Source: Enchytraeus crypticus (lineage: Eukaryota > Annelida > Clitellata > Enchytraeida > Enchytraeidae). From it: 64,000 nt of DNA. The stretch covers positions 1,085,001 through 1,149,000 of the forward strand of contig CAJHZI010000424.1 in NCBI GenBank assembly GCA_905160935.1, given 5' to 3'. The notes beneath the pieces were generated by a model. That model was not told where the DNA came from, searched no databases, and was given only the letters and a program-made list of their open reading frames with translations. The position numbers and the translations under genes are program-made. Shown piece after piece: positions 23,525-33,616 of this stretch; position 1 is the first letter of the stretch, and every line of letters begins with the position of its first letter.

Positions 23525-24125
23525 ACCGAGTCAACCGACATGGAGACCGAGTCAATTGACATGGAGACTGAGTCAACAGCTATCGAGACTTGGTCATCAG
23601 ATATTGAGACCGAGTCATCAGATGATATTGAGTCATGTTCTCAGGTCGATACTGAGTCATGTTGTCGAGACCGAGTCATCTGGTGTGAAGACAAGTCTCG
23701 AGTTATCGAGCCCAAGTCATAAGGCATTGATACGTACTCATCCGGTACTGAGAACGAGGTATAAGGTTATCGAGATCGAGTCATCAGACGATGAGACTGA
23801 GGCATTAGCTATCGAGTCCCATTCATGGTTACGCGACCTTCATGGTGTCATGGTCATGTAGTCATGGTGTCGAGACCAAGTCATCAGGTATCGAGACTTA
23901 GTCATAAGGTATCGATACTGAGTCATCAGGTATCGAGACCGAGACTGAGTCATCATCTATCGAAACCGAAACTGAGTCATCATCTATCGAGACCGAGACA
24001 TATTGTATCAAAATTGAGTCATCAGGCGTTGAGAACGAGTCATCAGGCGTTGAGACCGAGTCATCAGGCGTTGAGACCGAGTCATCAGGCGTTGATACGA
24101 GTCATCAGGCGTTGATACTGAGTAT
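23525..24125 (+). repeat. 21-bp minisatellite, degenerate, with open frames
   Basis: Units of about 18-24 bp built on GAGTCATCAGGCGTTGAGAC. The right end (24020-24110) is nearly perfect at 21 bp, the left end diverged. Because the unit is a multiple of three, frames stay open for long stretches (LRPSHQA in one, METES-type text in another). No signal peptide or flanking coding context is seen, so a repeat rather than a gene is the simplest reading. Confidence 0.75.
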
Positions 24126-24394
24126 ATGGTTCATATTACTGGAATATGCTGTATTATGTCATCACAGTACTGCCGATCTAATCTCGCTTTAAGAAGAAAC
24201 TTCGTCACTCGATTATAAATGAATGAAATGACAAATGATTAAATATTTCATCGTGATAAATTTCTTGCAAAAATATTGGTCCATTGTCAAATTTATTTTA
24301 TTTTTACTATAATTTACTTGTAGGCTAAACATACCATCTTAACTTTAACTATTGATTTAATTGTTACACTGTCATCATAGGTACTACTCGACAA

Positions 24395-26240
24395 GCGTTG
24401 ATCAATTACTAATATGAAAAGCAGACAAAAGAAAAAAATCGGAATAAAAATTGTTTAATAGTTTGTCAACATAATCGCCTCGAAGCTCAATACATTTTTC
24501 CCAGCGACGTTCACGTGCTTCTACACCGTTCAGGAAGAATGATTCATGAAGCCCCTCAAACCAGTCATCCATGGCATGTATGACATTTTCGTCGCCGTCA
24601 TATGTTCTGTCCACAAAGTGAGTCCTTTACGTCAGGGTCTCTAATGTTCATTAAATTATTTTAATCCTAAAACATTGACCTCGGCCTCGAGGTCTCGCTG
24701 AATTTAATCTAAAGGTTTTAATCACAAAGTCGTGTTTAAAAATTGAAATTTAATTTATTAAATAAAACACGAATTAAATAGTACTCACAGACAGTGTACA
24801 AAGAAACGAAATTATCCAATAGTAAAGAATCCAAAATAAAATATTCGATAGCAAATTTAACACAGAGGCCTACGACTATATGCACAAATTTATTAGTAAT
24901 CCAACGTTTCAATTTAAATAACGACCACAAAACTACTTTAGAAATTCTACCGAAAGAACCTTTATATTCTGCGCTAGCACCTTTTACAAAGCTATCTCTG
25001 TTCTCTTGCGTTTCCTTTACCATACTTACGGTCTCCTCCACGGTATTATCTGCTCGCAGATAATCCACTATCGTCTATAACGTCTAGACGTGAAATATCT
25101 ATATCTTTCCTAATCTCTTTTCAAACACGTGTTCCCCCTTCTAAATCCTTTTCACGTTTCTTTGTAAACAAAACTCCACCTCTCGGTTTCTCATGTGACC
25201 ATGCTGGCCCACCAATAAGAAGCTCTGAAACTCATACAGGTACTAAAGTGAAAAGAAAGCCTAACTAGGCTAAATTCCTACATTTCTTTTGGAAAAAATA
25301 TGTTATTTTTTCACCTCTGAAGAAATTCAGCTGATCTGGCCGAATTGCAAAAGTGACCTAATTTTGCCGGTAGGGGGCTTAAGCCCTTCCCAGTCATGGC
25401 TGTTTGCGCAACTTCTCCGAGACAGAGTTCACATTTTCTACTTACACCCTCCTTTCCTCTTATAGAGTCTATAAGTCTATATAAGTCTAATATAGACCTA
25501 AAGTGTCTGAAGTGAAAAATGAGAGCTAGTGAAATGATCAAAATTTGTCGGGCCCCCTTCCATTATACAGGACTCCCAGTATACCAAATATGGGCCCTCA
25601 TTTGAGCTAGTGAAACTGAATTCCCTCTCGTACCCCCCCCCCCCTCAACCACTGTTCTTACAAACATATTGACACTTAAAATTGCCATAGCAGCAATTAA
25701 AATAAAGTTTTAACATTTTTATTGCCGGCCCTAAGAGGGGCCCGGGCCTCCTACCCCCCTGCCCCCCGGACCCGCCACTGGCGGAGGTGTGAGCAGGACA
25801 GAGGACTCTGCTTATTTTATAAACAAATACTCAAATATAAAATAACACACACTAGATGTCAAATATCGTATAAAAAACTATCTAGTTGACCAATGACCAC
25901 CTATCAGGGCAATGCAGAAGCAATGTTATGATGAAGCAGAACAACTTGACGCAACTTTCCTCTTCCCTTTTCCTTGAAATCTGCACGAAGTTTAATATAC
26001 ATTCTGTATAGTAGATAAGTGTTATTGTCTTTCCTTGCTCTAAGTAGTCAATCATCATAATATCTTCGCTGTCCAAAAATTCGGAAGCCATAGCTTTATC
26101 TCTGGAGGCATTCTTGCTATATTTGATTATGTCGGTGAATTGACGTGTTTTCACTCCTTGTACTGCAGTTTTGTCGACGGATCAAAATGGTGAGCCCATG
26201 TCTTATCCATTGTAACGTATCTGGCCTCTGACTCATTTTC
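24395..26240 (-). mobile_element. Mariner (SETMAR-like) transposase relic, split
   Basis: The minus strand at 26240-25880 encodes KTWAHHFDPSTKLQYKE and then IMMIDYLEQGKTI, the first part of a mariner DDE domain. The minus strand at 24620-24395 encodes DWFEGLHESFFLNGVEARER and RWEKCIELRGDYV, the C-terminus of the same kind of transposase. About 1.26 kb of unrelated DNA (24620-25880), including the dispersed repeat at 25310-25790, separates them. That the two halves were once one copy is inference from order and strand. Confidence 0.65.
25310..25790 (-). repeat. Dispersed repeat, inverted relative of 1780-2150
   Basis: Carries the same landmarks in reverse: a C run near 25636, the CATATTTGGTA region, and GAGGGGCCCGGGCC near 25735. 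Sits inside the split mariner relic, so it or a larger element inserted there. Confidence 0.55.
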
Positions 26241-26635
26241 ATTCAATTCTGCCATCAATGACCTCTTTTAGTTGATTATTCGGTTAGAATGTGTCCTATT
26301 CAACTCTCTTTCATATTTCTTAATGTATCCGTCAACCTTCTACATGTGTCTGTACTATCTCTCTTCGGAACTTACGCATTGGTAACATTTTGATTCCATC
26401 TAATCATTTCCATTTTCTCCATATCCACATTTCCAACGTCTCTAGTTTCCTGATATCTTCCTTCCATAAGGTATATGTTTCACTTCCATATAATAGCCCG
26501 GTACATACCAATGTATTTCACTGTCTTTTTCCTTGGCATTGATCTCGCTTTTATATGCATGCGAAACATAGACATTAAGGAAGTAAGGTATCAGAAAACT
26601 AATGATATTTGAAATGTGGGTATGGAGAAAAATGG
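26240..26635 (-). mobile_element. LINE fragment, C-terminal RT tail, degenerate
   Basis: The minus strand reads, with stops, RWNQNVTNA, RRLTDTLRNMKES and IGHIL, a decayed version of the tail at 1-488. No intact frame. Confidence 0.5.
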
Positions 26636-26693
26636 AAATTTATGCTGACTAGCTTACTGCCTCAAAAGTCAGTAAGCTAGTCAGCATAAATTT
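26636..26693. repeat. Perfect inverted repeat: 24-bp stem, 10-nt loop
   Basis: The arms 26636-26659 and 26670-26693 are exact reverse complements; the loop is CCTCAAAAGT. It lies between LINE debris and the 3' end of the LRR pseudogene. Confidence 0.95.
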
Positions 26694-26827
26694 ATATTTT
26701 GTGGAGGACAACTGTTCCTCATGCTTTACTGCCTACTTAATGAACTGTGCTCGTATATGATGTCTCAATTTCACTACACAAAAGCAAAGCGATACTTTTG
26801 GTATTTAGAGTACTTTAGCATACCGCT

Positions 26828-28555
26828 TTAGTACTTGATCTGATCAACCGCTATAGCCACAGCCACAGCTGCGACAACCAACCACTGAAAAACATCTAAA
26901 CTTTGGTCTTTATTTCCCAGATTTGACGCAGTATGACCAACCGTGCTCACAGCCTGGTCATTGTTGTAAATGGCCGTGCTGGAATAATCGTTCCAGAAAA
27001 ACGTTACCCAACCCATACTAGTTCCTGGTGATTCGGATTCCTTGGTAGAGATGATGACGTCCTGACGATGGCTAGCAATGGAAGAGTATGATGCGCTGAG
27101 ATGACTCTTTGAAGTATCTTCCCAGGAATAACATGTAATCGAACTATCGGTAGGTACAGTCACCTCCTCGGTATATAAACTACTACTGTGAATTGCCTCT
27201 GCCAGAGGTAAATTAGATTTATTTTTCAATCTATTCGCTAAAGGATACTCTCTAGGTCTTTTCTCTACTGCAACAAGGCACCTTTGAGTTGAAGCCGTTG
27301 AATTAATCAACAACTCACACACAGAGTTGTTGAGGCAGTAGAGTAGGGTGCCTTCTAGTTCAGGCGGTGAGGTGCAGACAGGCCAATCGATGGATACATT
27401 GTTAATTAGTTGCCTTAGCCTACTGAGTTGGCAGTCGCATATCCATGGATTACCTTCCAGAAAACATTTTTCCAGGAGAGGCATCTTCTGAACAATCAAC
27501 GCTTCCATATCAAATAAGCTGTTATGTCTTAAATCCAAAACTTTCAATCTCCCACCAAACGTTTCAAAGAATGTTGATGTAATTTCAGTGAGAAAATTGT
27601 TGCTCAAATCTAACACTTCTATAGAGGAATCGATTCTCTTTTCAGACGGTGACAAAGAATATACGTCAATATTTTCAAGTATGTTAGATGAGTTTATGTA
27701 ATTTACGGATAGGTCTACACAATGAAGCTAGTTCCTTATTATATAAACGGCATATGGTTAAGATATAAGTAAATTATCTGATAAATCAAGATAAGTTATG
27801 GTATCTATTCCTTTAAATATAGTTGGCGGTATATATTCAAGGAAATTTGAAGCAACACTGATTTTTTTGAATCTCCCAGTTATTCTTAATTCATTCAATG
27901 ACACTAAACTATTTTGTGATAAGTCCAAGTCAAAATTTTTCAAACCATAAAGTTCATTATACATATAATTGTTTATTGCTAATTTTGGAATAAATTCAAT
28001 CAAATTGCTGGATAAATTTAATAAATTTGAGATAACGAAGCGGGTGAGACCGGAAGGAAATTCTCGGAGAACATTGTTTTGAAATTGAATCTTGAGTAGA
28101 TTAAAATGATTTGATGGCAATGAAATACGATGCAATTTGTTTCTCGAAAGATCAATAGATTTAAGTCCTTTGAAATAACTGAGTAAATCCTCATCATTGA
28201 ATTTCATATTATTACCAGCCATCAGGAGATACTGCAGAGTTCCTTCGGCGCCGCCGAAAGTGTTTCGGCTGACATTTGTTAGGAAATTGTCCGAAAGGCT
28301 GAATGTGCCCAACATAAACTTGTCGTGAAAAAATTCACGAGGAATGTCACTAATGCGATTGTAATCTAGATAAATGCTCTCTAGCTCAGTGAAATTATTA
28401 AGAGCGTGCAGTGTGATTGAAGTTAGGCTGTTATTTCTCGCTGATAATTGCGACAAGGTTTTGCAAAGTTGTGAATCAGCCAGACCGTCCTAATCAGTCA
28501 AATCATTCGAATCAATATCAAGAAAATAAAGCTTCTTCAGAACACGCAAATTCTG
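26828..28555 (-). pseudogene. Leucine-rich-repeat receptor, C-terminal part, with in-frame stops
   Basis: The minus strand encodes ten or more extracellular-type LRRs (for example LESIYLDYNRISDIPREFF and LKSIDLSRNKLHRISL), then a cysteine-rich LRR C-terminal cap (NPWICDCQLSRLRQLI with later Cys residues), a Ser/Thr-rich stalk, and a short terminal hydrophobic run WLVVAAVAVAIAV. That run could be a membrane anchor or GPI signal. All of it reads in one frame, but three stops interrupt it: TAG near 28489, TAA at 27758-27760 and TAG near 27727. Repeat spacing continues across each stop, so these are point changes, not introns. There is no cytoplasmic TIR domain. The upstream border near 28555 meets an A/T tract and may be an acceptor site. 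Confidence 0.65.
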
Positions 28556-28559
28556 CTCA

Positions 28560-29468
28560 AAATTAAGTTTTTTTATTTTTATTTATATCTTTTAGTTGTT
28601 CATCACAACACAGGTTATACAAACAATAGGAACGTGCATGTAGACAGACAAACAAACAACAATACGAAAGAGGATACCATAAAATAGCCATAGCTCAGTT
28701 CGGCAATACCATAATTTGCAGCTATAGCAGAGATTACAAAGTCTGAAGTACAAAATTTTCCATTACGTTAGGCCTACTAATTACAGTAAAACCGTTGGTA
28801 TCCATACAATTGAACATTTTCAAATCAGGAAATGGCCAGACACTGGCAAGTGAAACTCAAAATAAAATTTAAAAAGCATCTCTAAATTATTGCAAATTAA
28901 ATAAGTAAGCTAAGTTCATATCTCTAAATAGCAAAAAACTAACTATTTAAACTAAACTTTAGAGTGCAAAGAAAAATAATAAAACAAGAAGAGAAAAATA
29001 GAATGAAACAAATGTAGTATATTTAACTAGTACAAGCGTTCAAGGAGAGCTATACTAGTATAAATACATAAAGGCTAAATTAATATTGATTAAATACAGT
29101 TAGATTAAATACAGTTGGCACAAGTTAATTAAATTGACCTGAATGAAATCTCTATATTAAGATGTACAGCAAATGTTATTCACAAACTATAATCCATCAT
29201 GATTGCCAACTCATAATGCACGCTTTAATTAGCAGTCCTATCTTTTGGGATATCTTTATTATCTTTATATAAATTAGTAAATTCTTATAAGTAAGTAAAT
29301 TGTTATTAGTATTGCTATAATATACATACATTCATAGGGAACACTTTAAATAAGTCACTATTAACGGTCTAAGCGCCATTTTCTGTAGGTGTAATGTATG
29401 CATAGAAAGTTTTGTAATTCTTTGTTAGCATCACATTATTATCATGTCATTCTAGTTAATAATTCTCT

Positions 29469-29524
<56 letters not shown>

Positions 29525-29723
29525 CACTCACTCTCTATTAGTTTACTACCTATTGGCAGGTCAATGATATATAACGGCTCACTCTTCACTGTCCACCTCT
29601 TTTCTCTTCATGTCCGCATATTAGAAAACCATTAAATAACTTAAAATTCATAATTCTATGTATACTTTTAATCTATTTCCTATGATATGTATATATACAT
29701 GTATATATGTATATATCTGCATA
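28560..29723. other. AT-rich DNA, (CT)n tract, LINE 3' end trace
   Basis: No gene is supported. A (CT)n tract occupies 29468-29527. On the minus strand at 29530-29620 there is a trace of the LINE 3' coding end (MKRK...DSEE), as at 1-488. May be an intron of the LRR locus. Confidence 0.5.
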
Positions 29724-30386
29724 CAGGGTGAGTAAAAAAATTATAGCACCTGCAAAAAGATTGAACATCTCAGGCTACTGTTAATATTTGCAAATCAAAC
29801 TTTTACAAAATACTGAAGGACTAATTTCTGATGGGGTGGCCAATTTTCAACAATTTCGGTACATAGATTGACCAATTATGAAAGTTTCAGCAGAGCAACC
29901 CCCCATTTTTTAACGTACTGTAAATAAAAATTCCATTTTATTTTATTTATATTTTAGCTCTGAAAAGGGTCGTTGTGGTGGTTCAGAAAGAACCAGTTGC
30001 ATCTGCTAGCATTGCTGACCAATAGATATGCTTTTCTCCAGTTGCTTTTCAGGACTGCAGCAGCTTTCGGAAGGCTTTGACAGCCTTGTTGATTCCAGTT
30101 TAGGGCAGTCTTTCCCAAATTGATGGTAAGTAGCACTTCCTGCAGTTCTGCCTTGTTTTTAGGCTTCGACTGGTGTTTCTGAAAGGGATGCAGCATGGTT
30201 GCCAGATATGGTAATCCAGAGGATTTTGATCGGGAGAGTTTGGAGGACATTTACTCTTCATGCGGAAATCCGGGTTTCTCTCTGATCCATTCCTGTGCAT
30301 GACGAGATGCATGAGCTGGAGCATATTAAAACTTTTTTTTATGAGATATTAAAACTTTTTGCAGGTGTTATCATTTTTTACTCACC

Positions 30387-30389
<3 letters not shown>
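29724..30389 (-). mobile_element. Mariner-type element, defective
   Basis: TIRs CAGGGTGAGTAAAAAA (29724) and TTTTTTACTCACCCTG (to 30389), TA-flanked. The minus strand reads SPDQNPLDYHIWQPC, the third-catalytic-residue region of mariner transposases, then KNKAELQEV. The transposase N-terminus is missing. A partial relative begins at 48164, on the other side of the Polinton. Confidence 0.8.
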
Positions 30390-30426
<37 letters not shown>

Positions 30427-30432
30427 ATATAT

Positions 30433-30486
<54 letters not shown>
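30390..30486. repeat. (TA)n microsatellite and target site
   Basis: TA repeat directly abutting the left end of the Polinton. Its last six bases, TATATA (30481-30486), form one side of the target duplication. Confidence 0.9.
30481..30486. repeat. Target site duplication, left
   Basis: TATATA directly before the left TIR, equal to 47501-47506. Because it lies in a TA tract, the match on this side could partly be chance. Confidence 0.75.
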
Positions 30487-30488
<2 letters not shown>

Positions 30489-30659
30489 TAGTTAATATTG
30501 AGTAACCTTTGAGTACCAGTGCCAAAGGGGGGTACAATTGAAACACCATAATTCGCTCACTTCGTTCACTCTTATAGTGTTTCAATGGTACTCCACCTTG
30601 TGCCACTTGTACTCAAAGGTATCTCAATATTAACTACTCATGTATCTACTAACACATAG
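30487..30659. repeat. Left terminal inverted repeat, 173 bp, self-complementary
   Basis: Matches the reverse complement of 47328-47500 with about five differences by eye. The outer 150 bp (30487-30636) also folds on itself: AGTAGTTAATATTGAG at the tip pairs with CTCAATATTAACTACT at 30621-30636, and most bases between pair too, around a centre near 30561. Confidence 0.92.
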
Positions 30660-31014
30660 TTCACAAACCCTAAATTAGTGTTTTTATAGCTTCTGGTAAC
30701 AGATATCTCACTCTCATCGTTGTTGTTGTTGTTCTGAGTTCTTAGTTTACTGTGGGAGTCTATAATATATAAACAATGTCATGTTGGCCAATCACAGACT
30801 GCCACAGAAGCTTGTGTCATTCTGAGCGATAAAGTGATCAATATAGGTTCAGGTAAGCTTTTGTTATTTTGTATTTTAGGTTTTAATTCTCGCAAATTCA
30901 GCGCTACCGTGATTTTTTTACATAGAGGGGCGCTTTATAAATACTCCTTTTGTTCGATCGGGTAATCTAAATTGTGGGTGTCCTATAAGTACCCTTTTTA
31001 GGTGGTTGTCGGGC

Positions 31015-31794
31015 ATGGCTGAGTATAGAGACCAGGCGGCCATTTTAAGTAGCGAAGACATTGAAGAATATATTAGTGATAGTGTATTGGAAGACGATGA
31101 CGATGTTATTGCATCTACTTCTAAAGGAATAGTACATAATCATCATGCCAGATGGAATAACGATGCAAGCGCATTGATTGATCTAAATGCTTGGAAAACA
31201 TATTATGCTGAAAATCTGGCGAAAGTGGAAGAACTTATAACAAAGGGATCGTCCAATAGAAAAATACCAAAGAAACCAAAAAGAACTGTAAACCAAATAG
31301 AAAATAATAAAAAGATTAATAACAATAAAAAACCTAAAATGGACTGGAAAAAAATGGATGATAATGAATTTAATCTCTATTTAAAACATTTTATAAAATC
31401 TAATTTTGAGACACAAACTACACCTGAAGAAATGTCTGGGGAAATATTAGACAGTGTTACCTCAATGTGTAAGTTTATAAAGGAAAAATACGACACACTA
31501 AATAAAACAATACTTAATTCATCTATAAAATTCGGAAAATATTTAATTATTTTTAAGAGTCGTTTCGAGCATATTAAGATCCTAACAAAAAATAAAGAGA
31601 CATGGGAAAAGGCATTAGAAAATGGAACTGGCATGACAGCATCTAGTGCAAGGCAATACATAAGCCTAACTGAACTTGTACAAAAATACCCAGGCCTGGG
31701 AAACTTACAGATATGTTTCACAGATTTTCGAGATATGATACCAAAGATAAGGAAAATGTTCGAGGATGACAGAATTGGCTCAGAATGGCAATAA
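31015..31794 (+). CDS. Uncharacterised protein next to the left TIR, 259 residues
   Basis: Start chosen at the first ATG of the frame (31015). The N-terminus is acidic (DIEEYISDSVLEDDDDV), the middle is Lys/Asn-rich (a likely disordered, nuclear-type basic stretch), and the last 110 residues look folded and helical, with KFGKYLIIFKSRFEHIKI, then TGMTASSARQYISLTELV. The latter has the shape of a helix-turn-helix and is reminiscent of proteins encoded at the same place in other invertebrate Polintons; that likeness is from memory of the family pattern. Unlike most genes of the element it lacks the TAAATG start context. Function unknown; a DNA-binding or early regulatory role is only a guess. 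Confidence 0.75.
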   Translation: MAEYRDQAAILSSEDIEEYISDSVLEDDDDVIASTSKGIVHNHHARWNNDASALIDLNAWKTYYAENLAKVEELITKGSSNRKIPKKPKRTVNQIENNKKINNNKKPKMDWKKMDDNEFNLYLKHFIKSNFETQTTPEEMSGEILDSVTSMCKFIKEKYDTLNKTILNSSIKFGKYLIIFKSRFEHIKILTKNKETWEKALENGTGMTASSARQYISLTELVQKYPGLGNLQICFTDFRDMIPKIRKMFEDDRIGSEWQ

Positions 31795-31890
31795 TTTGAT
31801 TTATTCAATTATTATTTTATTTATATTCCAAAGAAGGTTAGAGTTATTGAACTCTATAATTTAATTTAAATATTTTGAATAATTAATAAA

Positions 31891-32229
31891 GTGAAGTATT
31901 ACGGTAACAACAAGAGAAAACCCAAAATAATACTTAAAAACAACCAAAAAGCAACAAAAAAATCGAAAAATGGGAATCTCATATGTCTACGTCCACGTCG
32001 TGATTTCTGGGAAACTGATGAATTATCAGGCAAAATGACATATAACATACAGTATTATCAGGAAGCGGATGGGGTGGGTGATTGGCACCCCCACTCTCAA
32101 GAAATGTCCGCATGTTTCCGACGACGATACTGTAACATGGCGATTAAGGGCCGCCATCTTAAAAGCCCTGCCTCAATATATATATTTAATTTTTTTTTGT
32201 TGCGAGAATTAAGCCTAAATACAGAATAA
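31891..32229 (+). CDS. Doubtful small ORF, 112 codons, GTG at its start
   Basis: The open frame begins with GTG in the context TTAATAAAGTG, which looks like a damaged form of the TAATAAATG start context used by other genes of this element. The first 30 residues are Lys/Asn-rich, the rest has no recognised domain and ends in a hydrophobic stretch. It could be a decayed small gene or chance. No function assigned. Confidence 0.3.
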   Translation: MKYYGNNKRKPKIILKNNQKATKKSKNGNLICLRPRRDFWETDELSGKMTYNIQYYQEADGVGDWHPHSQEMSACFRRRYCNMAIKGRHLKSPASIYIFNFFLLRELSLNTE

Positions 32230-32370
32230 CAAAAAGCTCAACGCAGGCCTGTGATGATTACTAATCACTCAGAGTGCAGACTCAAAGCGGGCGGCCTTCA
32301 CGCGGCAGTCTGTGTGACTAACTTCACTGCTGTGAAGCGAAACCAACGGCCCGCTATAACTTAACTCATG

Positions 32371-32757
32371 CTTAGCAACCGCGATACTGAGCAGTATCAC
32401 CGTTGCTAAGGATGCCTAATAAAGTTTCTCAAATAGTGATGTTGAATAAATATCTATCTCCACAAGCCCTTAGCAACCACGATACTGAGCAGTATCACCG
32501 TTGCTAAGGACTAGATGCTACTAACAATGTGGATCTATTCCATAATCTTCCGTGGATGGAGAAACGGACTTCAAACCATAAACAAGCCCTTAGTAACTGC
32601 GATACCATGCAGTATCACCGTTACTAAGGAGATTTTACAATGTCAAATATGAAGTTTTTGATAACTGACTTACATCATCGTTGAAGTACGAAACGGACTT
32701 CAAACCATAAATAAGCCCTTAGCAACCGTGATACCATGCAGTATCACCGTTACTAAG
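32371..32757. repeat. Four interspersed 40-bp palindromes
   Basis: Imperfect palindromes at 32371-32410, 32469-32508, 32589-32628 and 32718-32757, each CTTAG(C/T)AAC...GTTGCTAAG or the GTTACTAAG variant with a GATAC..GTATC inner stem. Spacing is 98, 120 and 129 bp. The last two also share a flank, CGGACTTCAAACCATAA. They lie in the only long noncoding part of the element, between the left genes and the polymerase. Confidence 0.9.
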
Positions 32758-33073
32758 ACGCAGATGCTTCTTTAGAAATGTATATCCAGATTTGTTATTA
32801 TCTCACTCATTTGCTTCAAAACTTGTTTACTCTTTTGATATCTCAAGGTGTACACTAATTTAATTATATTTGTTACTTTCTGGTTGTTCATAATTCAAAG
32901 GGAGGTTGTCATTTACTATACAAGCTCCGTTAGCATTTCTTCACATAAATATATAAACATTGAATCGATAAGTAATAAATTCTTTTGAATCAATTCTCTC
33001 ATAGAATTTATTATATTCTGAGATTTTAATAATTCTCTTATAAAATTTACTTCACAAATAATGGTACTATTAA
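32758..33073. other. Noncoding stretch upstream of the zinc-finger ORF
   Basis: AT-rich; no open frame of note. Together with 32230-32370 it completes the intergenic region containing the palindromes. Confidence 0.5.
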
Positions 33074-33354
33074 ATGGAGTCCTTCTGTAAGACTTGCAAA
33101 GTAACTAAATCTAGAGATTTATTTCCAAAAAGCGTAGGTGTCTCATATAAATGTAAGTCAGACAAAAAATACCTTGTGAAATTTGTGAGAAATTAATTTC
33201 CTACAGTAACATGAATAAACACATGTTTGTGCACAATCACAGTAACCCTCATACAAAAGATATTGTATGCACTTGTGGAAAAGTAATCAAGGAGTACTGT
33301 TTATCTGGGCATGTGAAAACAAAGAAACATATTTATGAGATGTCTCTATTATAG
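33074..33354 (+). pseudogene. Zinc-finger ORF, frameshifted
   Basis: Begins with TAAATGG context at 33074 and encodes ESFCKTCKVTKSRDLF, then YKCKSDKKYL. A frame change near 33165-33175 is needed to continue into CEICEKLISYSNMNKHMFVH and a second C..C...H..H finger ending KTKKH. Two Cys2His2-type fingers therefore lie over the break. It may be an independent small gene or the N-terminal part of the polymerase polyprotein, whose own apparent start (33617) lacks the usual start context. Confidence 0.55.
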
Positions 33355-33616
33355 TAAAAAATAAATCATTAATTCTTTCATATATAAATAGTATAAGTAA
33401 ATGGAGAGTACCATACCACAAGATTTTGAAGAGAAGAAGAGTAATAACATATGAAACTATAAAAAGACTGACACTTGCTAGATATCGTACAAATTTCAAT
33501 AAAAATATAAAAAATCTATATGTAATACTGGGAAATTCTGGATACTGAATCTCACTAACAATAAAAATAAAATAAGAAAGTTAGTATCTGTTTTAAAGAA
33601 GAAACATGGTATTGAA

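Noticed and set aside
23556-24115. Secreted or structural repeat protein
   Set aside because: No signal peptide, no splice sites, and several frames are open; the minisatellite explains it.
31377-31808. 143-codon minus-strand frame opposite the left-end gene
   Set aside because: Antisense shadow; the plus frame is longer and has plausible protein composition.
32371-32757. CRISPR-like repeats with spacers in the element
   Set aside because: Only four palindromic units with unequal spacing, and two gaps share sequence; no associated genes. Better read as regulatory or origin palindromes.
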